Shown: in pieces, positions 43,293 through 53,500 of the stretch
Layout of the letters: each line of letters opens with the position of its first letter
How positions within the stretch are numbered: position 1 is the stretch's first letter
Origin: Durusdinium trenchii
Lineage: Eukaryota > Sar > Dinophyceae > Suessiales > Symbiodiniaceae
Length of the DNA stretch: 64,000 nucleotides
Direction of reading: 5' to 3'
NCBI GenBank assembly: GCA_963970005.1
Contig: CAXAMN010001114.1
Span: forward strand, 1,660,451-1,724,450
The notes under the pieces: model-generated
Told to the model about the DNA's origin: nothing
The model's input: only the letters and a program-made list of their open reading frames with translations
The model's database searches: none
Made by a program: the position numbers and the translations under genes

Positions 43293-46200
43293 TCACCACC
43301 TGCGCTGACTCCACCAGTCATGTCCTCGCCAGTCACTGCCACGACCGCGATCATCTTGCCACCAGTTGCGGTTGGATGAGGACCACCAGGAAGACGATGA
43401 GGATGACTGCTGCCAATCATGGTATTGATCACTTCCGGCAGCTCCTCGCCAGCGTTGCTCTGATGTCTCGGCCTGAGTACGTGTTGCTCTGGCCAGACTT
43501 TCACCTGGACCTGGTGCGGCCTTGGCCTTGGGAATCACAAGTGCCCTTGTTTCTTTCACAAGGTTGATATCCAAGCCAGGTACAAATTGAGCATCGCCCA
43601 TCACGAATTCCAGGAGTTCATCCAACACATCATCAGGGTCCGTCTTCTCACTTCGCCATTCGCCTCCAAATCCCAGGATTGCGGGTCGCTTTGCACCTTG
43701 ACAATAGTCCGCAGCGAAAGTCTCAGGACGGTGTAGCCTGTTCTTCCAATAAATGAAGAAGTCCTCGCTCAAGTCAGCATCATTCCCTTTTGCTGGTTCG
43801 TTCATGAAGATGACTTTACCAGCGTATCGATGACCGACGCCACGAGCAATCATTTCCCTTGTCCTCGGAGGGTCAGGGATGATGGCATCTGATAGTCGTT
43901 CCAGGAATTGAATGCAGATTGGAGAGAGGTCCTGGGCTGCACAGTTGAACGCGTAGAAAGCGTCAGCTAGCTGTCGCTGCGATACCGTCATGGACATCTT
44001 GTCCGCCTTCTGAACATGGCTTTTGGCGTTCGCTTTCAAGATGTTGATGCCCGAACGAGAAGCACGTTGAACTTCATGGCCAGGCGTCCCCGCCGGCGTC
44101 CTCCTCACACCTGTTCCTTGCAGCCTGTCCTCAGGTACCATGTCCATCGTGACTTCGATACCGAGATCTGCTGCAATTTCCTCGATCCGAATGAGCTGAG
44201 CAGCTTTACACAGATCCGAGGCATTGTTGAGGAAGGTGCCGCATGTGATGCAGGACATCATGCCATGGGTGTAGGTATTTGTGCATGTTGGGCACTGATC
44301 TTCTGGCATCTGAATGCCCTCAACGACCATCCATCGAGTGTTGCCATAACCCTCAGTCTCGGGGTGGATCTTGCGCCAATCAAACCGAGGTCGGTTGTAG
44401 TTGGGCAGCATCTCTTTGGGCGACACTTGGTTCCTGTAGGCGTTGAAATTGGGCCTGCGAACGACATACGTGACCTCGTATGTTTCCAAATCAGGATTAT
44501 GCTTTCCTGATATCATTTGGTCTTTCACGCCTGGGCGTTCAAACAGTTCACCGTACACGAATGGGGAAAATGTGTCCACCTTGCCACACCACCTCTCATA
44601 GTCACCAAGGACCTGGTAGGTGTACTTTTCCAGTGGGCTTTTCACCATTTCATCGTCATCGGCAACTGGTCCCCCAGTGCGTGCTGAATTGAAGGCTTTT
44701 GTTTCACCGGTAATGATGCCGCGATAGTGTGCGTACACATGGTTCGCGAAGGCGTAGCATCGGGACTCCATGTCATACACGTAAATCACGTTCCGGTTTG
44801 CCAGCCAGTCAGGGCATAGGATTGTACCAGCAGTTGTCTCTATGAGCCGGTGCCCGTTCAACATCATCATCTGGAGATCCAAGGCAACGCAGATGGGGCG
44901 GGTCGCCGCCATCGCTGCATAGTCAGTGCCCGAAATTGTCCACGGATCTTCCTTCGTCAAGAATGTGAACCTGGCTCCAGTTCGATTGCCGCCGGGAATC
45001 AATCCCATGTTGATGATCTCAACCAGTGCTGCCCGGTGCGTGTAGTGATAGAGGATGGTGGGGGCCACCTCCTTCACCTTTCCCAGCGCACCTCGCGGAA
45101 CTCGAGGGAATTTGCCGGCCAGGTACTCCACCGAAGTATACTCCTCATCGAGAGTGACAAAGCGTTCATGCTCAGGAAGTGCGTCCTGCACGTTGTTGCT
45201 TGACCATTCATTATGGTTCTGAATCGCTTTGATCCGGAGAGGTGTATATTGGTATTTTCCACCGACCAAAGTCCCCTTTGGCGCAATCCTCACCTCGAGC
45301 ATGAATCTGTGATTGGATGTGATGACCGTCAGCAGTTCATCGTTGGTAAGGTTGACATCGTACTTCCGCTTGATGAACGAGTACACCTTGCCAAAATCCA
45401 TCCACAGCCCAGCGTCGAAGCTCGGAGGCTGCACCTTGTGCCAGGATTGTTTACTATGCTCCCACCCTCGGAGCAAGCCCGAGACGCGTCGGGAAATCCA
45501 GACTTGCTTCGAATTCAGGTTCGCCAAATTGGCAGCACCCGGAACCGATCTTGACTGCAATGCCACAACTTCGTTTTCCCCAAGAGGCGACGAAACGGGA
45601 GGCACCGGTGGTGCCCGAGGCATGGCCTTGGCTTTGACAGCTGGTTTTGCTGTCGGGGTCGAATCCGAGGCCACAGCTCCCGCCGGGCGTTTTGGTACTT
45701 TGGGCTGAGTTTCCTCTGTTGGCTTCATTTCAACATCGGCCTCAGCTCCCGCCGGGCGTGCTTTTGCCTTCGGTGATGCCGGTTTTGTCTTCGACTTTGC
45801 AGCCTCGCTTGGCACTTTTGGTGCCCTCGGCTCACCTGATGCCTTCGCCTTTGGGATCCTTGGTTGTGGTGCCTTGTTGGCCAGGTCGGGCTCGTTCCCC
45901 AGAGTTGTAACCTCACGGAACTTCCTGAGCGCCTCACCAGTGAGCTGAGGGATGTCTTCTTCCGCCATGTAGATGCGAATGACATCGCTTTCATCCTCCT
46001 TCTTCCTCAACTGGTAGGTTACCCCGGCGACCTGACATGAATCGGCATGCATAGATGTGAGAATCGGTTCCTTGAATACGATCTCCTCATCTGAGTCATC
46101 ATCTGGCTGATCTTTGTTTTCAAAGCCTTGTTTGATGGCGGAGTCAAGGTGATCTTTGAGAAGTTCATTGACATAGTTTTCATCCGCAATGGGTTCATTG

Positions 46201-47852
46201 GATACATGAAGCTCTTCTTCTTCCGTGATGGTCACAGGGTCCACCTCGTTGTCACCGTGCTTTGGCATATCAGTGGTGACAGACACGAACTCCATGCCCG
46301 GAGTGCTCACGGGAGCCTGGTTGTTTGCATCTCGACCTTCCGTCCCCGGAGGCGAATCAGCGCTGGGCGCAAAGGTGTCGTCAATCTCAATGACTTCCGG
46401 CACACTTGCATCCGGCATTTTCTGATCAGCCGTCGACGGTTCAGCCGCGACTTGCACATCCTGACCCTCGTCATAGACATCCGGACCAACGGTTCCCCGT
46501 GGCATATTGTATAGTCGCTGATTGAATGGCAAGAGCTTGGCAGCTGCAATCTGCTCCTTAGTCGCATAGACGGGGTCCCCAAGATCATCCATGTGAGCGA
46601 CCTCATCAGTCTCAGAGACCGTCAGGAGCCAGCCATTCTTTTGGTCAATGGCAGTTTGCCTTTTCTGTCCCGGGACAATTTCATAGTGCTCGTCAAAGTC
46701 ACCCAAGAAAAGGTATCCGGAGTCAATGCGTCGCTTCCAGATGTGCTCAAGCATATACTGGCGGTTGGTTTTCTCCCCACGAGGTTTCGCGAAGAGGTTG
46801 GCATCTTTGCGCAACACATCAACGCCAGCGAGCACCCAATAGTGGTAGGCAAACAAAGCAACGTTTGCGTAGTACTTCACGAACATCGCCCGGTTCTCTT
46901 CGGTGTTGTGGCAGTGGAAGTTGTCATACCTCTGACACGATCGAACCAGGGTGGTGCCTGTCGCATTCGTGACGCCAAGGCGAGTGAAGACATCCGCTGA
47001 CTGGCACATTTGACGGGCGTATTCTTCCGGCAGTCCATAACTCTGCGAATCGCAGTAGCAGATGACGATCAGGGCTGCCACATCTTTCCTCTGCCTCAAG
47101 TCCGCCAGACGCCTCATCTGCTGGGCGTGTTTCTGTGCCAGCTCTGCCTGCCACTCATAGGCTGCTCTCTGCTTGGCAGGATTCCGGTGGAGCACGTTGG
47201 TGTCCACCCAAGGGTTGCCCACAAATCCGTGGTTGCCGTAGACATCATTGCCGGCGTATGATACCACGATGACGGCTGGGGCAGCACCTCCCGGTGTGCG
47301 ACGCCTTCCGTTGTCAAGACAAGCCTCGATTCCGTCAATGATCGCTTCCAGGCCACGGCCCCAATGCAGGCTGTATTGGACGCTGCCTGCGCGATCCGTC
47401 AGGAGTGACGGTCCTGCCTCCTTCAGGTATTCGCCCACGTTGCGCTTGACGCGCGTGGTCTTGCCTTCAGAATCCACAGTTTCATCCACAAGTGCCATTG
47501 ACGAGTCGCCGGCAAAAATGAAGTCGACCACGGGTCCCCCCGGGCAAGGTAGCTGCGTCATCAAACGAGCCGGATTGCATTCCAAGAACTCGCGATGCGC
47601 TTTGTCGATGCGGCCAAGTGACTTGGCACAGGCGTCAAAAGGATCAGCCCCGTAGGTAGCATCCAAGTGAGCGCGTCCATCATGCATCGACTCGACAAGG
47701 TGGGCGAGAACGGCCGTGCGCTTCAACAAATCTTTCCAGTTCCCGTCATTTCCTGCCTCAGTGGGCTGCGAAGATGGAGCCACGTACATCCCAGGATGAT
47801 TGAGGAAGAAGTCCACGGCATCCGTCTCACATCCAAAGAAAGGCATAGTCAT
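43293..47852 (-). CDS. Copia ORF3: SGNH hydrolase-like + Tpt1/KptA-like protein
   Basis: 1,519 residues from the first ATG (47850-47852). The open frame reaches 47879, and residue numbers here count from that point. The N-terminal domain has the four SGNH blocks: IFAGDSS (about 122-127, Ser126), AGND (209-212) and a D-x-x-H in YDNFHCHN (Asp319, His322). An acidic and Pro/Ala/Lys-rich linker (about 460-770) follows. Residues about 830-1040 resemble Tpt1/KptA RNA 2'-phosphotransferases: TSNHRFML, IKAIQNH, LYHYTHRAALVEIINMGLIP and NRTGARFTFL. The Arg of the usual I-R-A-x-Q-G-H is Lys here. Next come a zinc ribbon (C-P-T-C ... C-I-T-C, about 1196-1213) and a Ser/Trp/RG-rich tail. It starts 64 nt after the ORF2 stop. 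Family calls are by motif only. A role in RNA processing or lipid/membrane chemistry of the particle is speculation. Confidence 0.75.
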   Translation of the reverse strand: MTMPFFGCETDAVDFFLNHPGMYVAPSSQPTEAGNDGNWKDLLKRTAVLAHLVESMHDGRAHLDATYGADPFDACAKSLGRIDKAHREFLECNPARLMTQLPCPGGPVVDFIFAGDSSMALVDETVDSEGKTTRVKRNVGEYLKEAGPSLLTDRAGSVQYSLHWGRGLEAIIDGIEACLDNGRRRTPGGAAPAVIVVSYAGNDVYGNHGFVGNPWVDTNVLHRNPAKQRAAYEWQAELAQKHAQQMRRLADLRQRKDVAALIVICYCDSQSYGLPEEYARQMCQSADVFTRLGVTNATGTTLVRSCQRYDNFHCHNTEENRAMFVKYYANVALFAYHYWVLAGVDVLRKDANLFAKPRGEKTNRQYMLEHIWKRRIDSGYLFLGDFDEHYEIVPGQKRQTAIDQKNGWLLTVSETDEVAHMDDLGDPVYATKEQIAAAKLLPFNQRLYNMPRGTVGPDVYDEGQDVQVAAEPSTADQKMPDASVPEVIEIDDTFAPSADSPPGTEGRDANNQAPVSTPGMEFVSVTTDMPKHGDNEVDPVTITEEEELHVSNEPIADENYVNELLKDHLDSAIKQGFENKDQPDDDSDEEIVFKEPILTSMHADSCQVAGVTYQLRKKEDESDVIRIYMAEEDIPQLTGEALRKFREVTTLGNEPDLANKAPQPRIPKAKASGEPRAPKVPSEAAKSKTKPASPKAKARPAGAEADVEMKPTEETQPKVPKRPAGAVASDSTPTAKPAVKAKAMPRAPPVPPVSSPLGENEVVALQSRSVPGAANLANLNSKQVWISRRVSGLLRGWEHSKQSWHKVQPPSFDAGLWMDFGKVYSFIKRKYDVNLTNDELLTVITSNHRFMLEVRIAPKGTLVGGKYQYTPLRIKAIQNHNEWSSNNVQDALPEHERFVTLDEEYTSVEYLAGKFPRVPRGALGKVKEVAPTILYHYTHRAALVEIINMGLIPGGNRTGARFTFLTKEDPWTISGTDYAAMAATRPICVALDLQMMMLNGHRLIETTAGTILCPDWLANRNVIYVYDMESRCYAFANHVYAHYRGIITGETKAFNSARTGGPVADDDEMVKSPLEKYTYQVLGDYERWCGKVDTFSPFVYGELFERPGVKDQMISGKHNPDLETYEVTYVVRRPNFNAYRNQVSPKEMLPNYNRPRFDWRKIHPETEGYGNTRWMVVEGIQMPEDQCPTCTNTYTHGMMSCITCGTFLNNASDLCKAAQLIRIEEIAADLGIEVTMDMVPEDRLQGTGVRRTPAGTPGHEVQRASRSGINILKANAKSHVQKADKMSMTVSQRQLADAFYAFNCAAQDLSPICIQFLERLSDAIIPDPPRTREMIARGVGHRYAGKVIFMNEPAKGNDADLSEDFFIYWKNRLHRPETFAADYCQGAKRPAILGFGGEWRSEKTDPDDVLDELLEFVMGDAQFVPGLDINLVKETRALVIPKAKAAPGPGESLARATRTQAETSEQRWRGAAGSDQYHDWQQSSSSSSWWSSSNRNWWQDDRGRGSDWRGHDWWSQRRW

Positions 47853-47916
47853 GATGCGAATCAGGAAAGGAAGGCACAATCGAAGTAGGCAGACCGTCCC
47901 CGGGCACGAGCTTGAG

Positions 47917-50532
47917 TTAATTGGTCACGGCAACGCCAAAGGCTCGGTGAATCATGTCCGTCATCTGGAAAGTGTAAGTTTCCGTGCGTTTCAATGACTC
48001 ACCACGACCCTCAGCGTGCTCATGATCTTCACTGCATTGCTTGCTTTCAAACGATTTGAGAATAGGCTCTAAATTGGTACATATTTTCCAAGGCTTCCTT
48101 ATTGGGACACCGTGTACATCAACAACACCAATCATGCATCCGTCAAACGTGACCTGACTCATCGAATGACGCTGACAGAACGACAGAACGTATTCGAGTT
48201 TCCAGTACACGCAATTCTTAGGCCATTCAATGGCGATAAACGGATCAGCTGCACGAAGCGAATTGACAAGGTCAATTAATGCGTTCCATAGTTTCCTAAA
48301 CTCGCGTTGATGCTCATCGACCTTGATCGCTGCTGATGGTATTGTTTTGTTCACGTGAATCCATGGAGTACCACCTGTGCAAGGCAAACTTGCCCACACT
48401 AGTAAGCGTCGTCCTTTAGGAAGCTCACGGATACTGGACAAAACTTGTCTGACGATACGTTTTCGCGTTTGTGGGTCGAGGACATCATCATCTTTGGTGA
48501 CACGAATCACCATGCAGCCTGACGTGGACTTGCGAGATACATCACCAAGTTTAGATTCAGGACTGCAACACACTTCAAGCAGTACTCGATTGTGAGGTCC
48601 AGGCGTTGCAGCGGCCACGGGTCCCCCCGGGTGAGGTGCATCGGTCTTGGGCGCACCTGCCGGTATGGGCGAAGCGGCATGCAATCCCAGCAACTTAAGT
48701 AGTTGATTCCACTTCTCGGTACTGGTGAATGGCTTGGTGAAAATGTCCGCTGCTTGAAGAAGTGATGGAACATAAACAAGCGTGAAATGTTTCCGTTGGA
48801 ACTGTTCAGCTAACCATGCAAGGTTCAGTCGTTGTGTCTTGTCTGCGTGCCGGAAGGCGGGTGACCTGCCTGATTCAAGGATCCTAATGGTCGCCTGATT
48901 GTCTTCCAGAAACACGATTTCGAAAGCTCCTTTACCTATGAGGTAAATGTCCATGGAACCTTCCCGACCTTGACCAACGTAACATGAGTCAGTGAGTGCG
49001 TTCCTAATTTCTCGTGATTCAACACCGTAATCGATTTCATTCGGTCCAGGCACTCGGAAAATAGTCATACCCGTCCATTCCCCTTTCATGACTCTCTGTC
49101 CTTCCCTGCTGGACCAATCCCAGCTCACGTCTGCATCAAAGGTGCCATCCTTGAATTGTGCAATCGTGATCCTTTGGGCTGACAGGAACTTATGATCGAC
49201 TGGGCAGTCGTCACAGTCTCTTGGGTCAAATAGGGTGTGTCTGGGTTCAACATGTCTCCTAATCACCTGATCTTTCAATGGATCAAACTCCCAAACATCG
49301 ACTTTCACGTTCCGGGCACGTGTCCCCACGGCCGAGCTTTGCACATTGGCGTTTTTGACTCCCCCCGCCTGCCGTATGACTTGCCAAAGACAGGAGGAAG
49401 GTAAACCAACTGTGCGAATCGACAGGTTAGCGGCGATTACTTCCGCTTCCGTCGAACTCATGGCGGTGGCCGTTTGCTTTTTCGAAAATGCAGCAAGGGG
49501 AAAGTAGGTGTTTGGACCTACCATGGCCAGAATGCAACCTGAAGTTGAACGACTATCATGCTCTCCGGCATGGTCACTGTCGGCAAATAACCACAGTTTG
49601 CAATGTTGGGGATCATCTCCGATGAAACCTGATTGCACGACGTCGATTGTGGAGTAGATATAGCACATTAGCCTATGCAGTGCAACATCACACTCTTTTG
49701 ACCACTTGGTGACACGGCTGGCAAGACCTTGAGTCGCTCTGAGCAAATCGAAGCGTGCCATGCGTGCTGCAAACAACACTTTCATGAGGACTCTACTCGC
49801 AATGGCCTGGAGTTCCCCCCGGCGTTCTGCCTCATCACCTATGGGTCGTGCAATCTTATCGTCGTGAAACGGAGTGTTGACTGTCTTGAACTTCACGGGC
49901 TGATCGACGAGACTCTCATACTTCTCGAGGCATTGCCTTAGAAAGCCACGCATGTCGTATTCGACCCGTGTCACAGGCTTGTTCATGCAACTCTGATCTT
50001 CCTCAAGTTGATCCAAAAATGTGAATCCTTGGGCACGTGCGGCCTTTTTGGCCTGACTCTTGTCCCTCATCTTTTTGACGGCTGCAACAGCCATCTTGGG
50101 ATCGGAAATGCACTTGTCGATGAAGAAGGTCTCCCCTGTCCACCAAAAAGGCAATCCCTGTTGCCGGTCAACCTTGATGTCGTGCCAAACACACGCGGTG
50201 CCCCCCGTGTCCTTGGCAGCGGATCCCTCCGTGCATGGGACATATTCCGTGTACCTCAGATCTCCAGGATCGAACAACCCTTCAACGCCAGCAGGCCTGA
50301 TTTCAAAGCGTCTTCGGGGCTGAACGTGGTGATGCACAAAGGTACCATGCTCAGGGAAATGAGTCCAATAATCCTGTGTTCGGCGTGCGGGAGCCGCTGG
50401 CTTACTAGCAGGATCTTCGAGCTTGTGGTCGAGAACATGCGCGAATGGGTGATGGTCAGTGGACATCTTGACGCCATGTGTGACAACATGATCACAGCCC
50501 AAGTATCTCCCCACATCTTCTGGGGTATCCAT
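47917..50532 (-). CDS. Copia ORF2: RT C-terminus, RNase H, methyltransferase-like domain
   Basis: 871 residues from the ATG at 50532. The same frame is open upstream (KLIGTHID), where it continues RT from ORF1 after the YVDD motif. RNase H catalytic residues are D318 (ADSDHAG), E362 (STEAEV) and D544 (LEDNQATI), and the domain ends QAADIFTKPF (about 594-602), as in copia. Between E362 and D544 there are about 180 residues where copia normally has about 40; the extra part holds CDDCPVDH. After a Pro/Gly-rich linker, residues 648-865 form a further domain with LLEVCCSPES, VWASLPCTGGTPW and IAIEWPKNCVYW. These resemble the SAM-binding, PC and ENV/ENP-type motifs of cytosine methyltransferases. 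The last assignment is tentative. Confidence 0.8.
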   Translation of the reverse strand: MDTPEDVGRYLGCDHVVTHGVKMSTDHHPFAHVLDHKLEDPASKPAAPARRTQDYWTHFPEHGTFVHHHVQPRRRFEIRPAGVEGLFDPGDLRYTEYVPCTEGSAAKDTGGTACVWHDIKVDRQQGLPFWWTGETFFIDKCISDPKMAVAAVKKMRDKSQAKKAARAQGFTFLDQLEEDQSCMNKPVTRVEYDMRGFLRQCLEKYESLVDQPVKFKTVNTPFHDDKIARPIGDEAERRGELQAIASRVLMKVLFAARMARFDLLRATQGLASRVTKWSKECDVALHRLMCYIYSTIDVVQSGFIGDDPQHCKLWLFADSDHAGEHDSRSTSGCILAMVGPNTYFPLAAFSKKQTATAMSSTEAEVIAANLSIRTVGLPSSCLWQVIRQAGGVKNANVQSSAVGTRARNVKVDVWEFDPLKDQVIRRHVEPRHTLFDPRDCDDCPVDHKFLSAQRITIAQFKDGTFDADVSWDWSSREGQRVMKGEWTGMTIFRVPGPNEIDYGVESREIRNALTDSCYVGQGREGSMDIYLIGKGAFEIVFLEDNQATIRILESGRSPAFRHADKTQRLNLAWLAEQFQRKHFTLVYVPSLLQAADIFTKPFTSTEKWNQLLKLLGLHAASPIPAGAPKTDAPHPGGPVAAATPGPHNRVLLEVCCSPESKLGDVSRKSTSGCMVIRVTKDDDVLDPQTRKRIVRQVLSSIRELPKGRRLLVWASLPCTGGTPWIHVNKTIPSAAIKVDEHQREFRKLWNALIDLVNSLRAADPFIAIEWPKNCVYWKLEYVLSFCQRHSMSQVTFDGCMIGVVDVHGVPIRKPWKICTNLEPILKSFESKQCSEDHEHAEGRGESLKRTETYTFQMTDMIHRAFGVAVTN

Positions 50533-53500
50533 GTCGATGTGGGTGCCAATGAGCTTCCACCTTCTGCATGGTTGGACGCAGGTCCGGCCATTTTGAAGTC
50601 ATCTACGTAGACCGCTAACAAGAGGAACAATTTGTCATGCCAAAAGATCGATGGCCAGCACTCAGGGTGCACGGCCTTGAAGCCGACCTTTGCGAGACAA
50701 TCCTCGCAGTGCCTCTCCCAGAACCCGCCTGAGTCTGGGTGACCATAGAGAGCAAGTACGAGCGGGATGACAGGATCTTTATACTTACCGTGCCATGCTT
50801 TCGGCCACCGGTATTTCGGGATCCTGATCCAGGTGGGTTTCCCCTTCAAAGTGGTTTGGGTGTAGGCTTGTTTGCCGTCGCCCTGGGTGATTTTGTTCCC
50901 GGGCGCGCTGCCGTAGCAGTCAAGGGCTTTGCCCGCCTCCATGTTCGCAGGTGCAGATCCTAGCTCTGAAAAGAGGGCAACCATGTCGGACTCGTCTTTG
51001 ACCTTGTTCCCCTGGAACACTGTCCGACCTTTGTACTTCCTAAGGGGGTTTCCTTTCGGAAGCTCACTGCCTTTCTCAACACAGAGTTCGAAAACATTAC
51101 CTACATGGACCTTGGCTTTTGAACGGACTGCTTCATTTGAGACTTCGTCCCATTCACGGACCTTATCATAAAGCCAAGCGGGCTTGGACTCCAGCTTCAC
51201 CCACTCAACGTCGAGGGAGCGTTGAGCATCTGGGGTGTTGCGGATTTCCTTTTGGCCTACAGGCCTCGCCACTAGTGCGTTTAGCCATGGCTCATACAAA
51301 ACTCCTTTTTCTCTATGTGAATGCTGTTTCTCCTCATGTTCAACCGGCATCAAAGGCACACCTTCCCAGGTGGCGTCCATTTTCGCTTCAGAGGGGATGT
51401 CTCCGCTCTTGAAATTTCGCAGTTTTCCGTCAATCTCTGCCACGGCTGCTTTATGCTTGCTCTTCTCAGCAAGAAGGCGCTTCCGAGCCTCTTCAAGCTC
51501 GTACTCTGCAATCGCCTTCTTCCTTTCTGCTTTGGAAGCGGCCTTCCAAAGGAATGGAGGAATGCTGGGTGGTTTTGACGAACCCTTGTACTTTCTTGCC
51601 TTATAACCTCCGGCATCATAGTAAGATGAATCGGCTTTGGGGATCAAAGTTGTTTCACCCGTAACAGGATCAAGAACCTCAATCATCTCAACCTCTTCAC
51701 CCCCCGGATCGTCGGCAAGGTCTCCCGACCCGCGAGCGGCGATGGGTGCATCGTCAATTAGCACGTCAGGAAGTTCTGGTGGTTCATCAGGTTCATACTC
51801 TTGGTCAACAGCATGTTTCAAAACCTCCTGATCAACAAGCTCTTCAATGTTTGCAGCCTTGACATCATCAATTGATGGCGGATTGCTCGAAATGGAAATG
51901 CCTGGGTACAAGCCTTCTCTTATCATGTTGTACCTGCCTTTGCATGGGAAGTGTAATCCGATGTCGGGAACGGCAATCTGATGGACTCTTAATGGTTGAA
52001 TCTCCGCACTGAAGTCTGATTCCATAACATCCTTCAATGGTAGAACCATGAACTCCTTTCTCCACACAAAATTGGACTGAACGGCATATCCCAAGAATAT
52101 TCCTGGGTTTGACGTTGGCTCGAACCTGAGAGAGGACTTGGCTTTGTTCTTGGGGCCGATCCAGTAATCAATCCTCAACCCAAAGGGAACCAAAGGGCCT
52201 GTGAACTTCTCACCGAACCGAAGCGACCAAGGCGAACTACCCTCCCGGGCGTCGACGATATTGTTTGCCATGCATGCATGCCTGGCAGCGTGAGCCCAAT
52301 ATTGGTGGTGTAGGCCAGCTTGCTCTAGGTTTACCCTTGTTCCATCGATGACAGACCGAATCGATCTCTCAGCCATAGCATTGGTCTTAGAGACGTATGC
52401 AAAGCTGGTTTGATGCCTCCATCCTAGCCTTTCGGCAGTCGCGATGAGTTCCGGTGAATTGTCGGAATAAAATACTCCTACATCATCAGTCGAACGGACA
52501 AAATGCTTGAAGGTTGCTATGCATTCACGTGTTGATCGACGTGCGGCCGGATAGACATATCTGAAATCCGTTGCCACATCTTTCACGACCAATGCGACGC
52601 GAGCCCCATCGATGTCCATTTCCTCATCGTCACGAATAACAAGATGGTCAGCAGTCAAATGTTGTCCGAAATGATCCGCCTCTACCTGGGTTGAACCACC
52701 CTTGCTATACGATGGACGTTTGGTCATCTTTGCTCTCAAGCAGGCCTGACAAAAGGGGTTCTTCGGGGTATGAGTCAACAGATGTTGAATGGATTGTGCT
52801 TCTTCCTTGAGAGCTTTCTCTCCCCTATCCCTCTTCGGGTCCAACGGCTTCTCCACCAACCTTTCATCCACCGGCTCGGGATCATCTTCAACAGGATCCT
52901 CGCCGATGGGGTTGTCCTCATCATCCTGGACTTCAATTGCCTCTTCAGCCGGTGACGCGGGCAGAGGGATCATTGGTCGCAGCCCCTTTGACCGATCGTT
53001 CGTACCGTAAGGTTGACCTATGGCGGACATTGCAACACCGGTGGTTGATGGCAAGTATGGAACATAATCCTCTACTTCAAGCTTGACTTTGGTTCCGTCT
53101 GGTTTCTTGAAGTACGGCCTACTGTAAGCGGGCCAATGGAAGCTCCATCCTGCGTCGATGCAGCGTTGTCCTACCGATACGACGGCCGGGCTATCTTCCA
53201 AGACATAAGGATCGATATCAGTTCCCAACACGGGGACATTGACTCTGGCTTGGTCAGTGGCTTGAAAGACTCCGTTGGCAGTAAGAAGACTGACCGGTTT
53301 GGACGATTGTGACACTTCATCCGAATGTAGCATGTGTCTAGATACAAGATCGTGTGCGCTGCCAGTATCTGCAATCCATGCAATCTCAGTGGCGGGCACT
53401 GTTGGACATGACCTCCTCTCAAAACACTTGATGCAACCTATATCAGAGTTGCACAGGTACGAACATTCTGCCGGCAAGGACAAAAGCTCGTTCCTGACAG

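Noticed and set aside
43293..47852. ORF3 as a host gene caught next to the element
   Set aside because: It lies between ORF2 and the polypurine tract, inside two identical LTRs, in the same direction and with the same hairpin family.
50191..50210. ACACGCGGTGCCCCCCGTGT as another GNRA hairpin
   Set aside because: The loop and stem do not fit the 19-nt pattern, so it was not counted.
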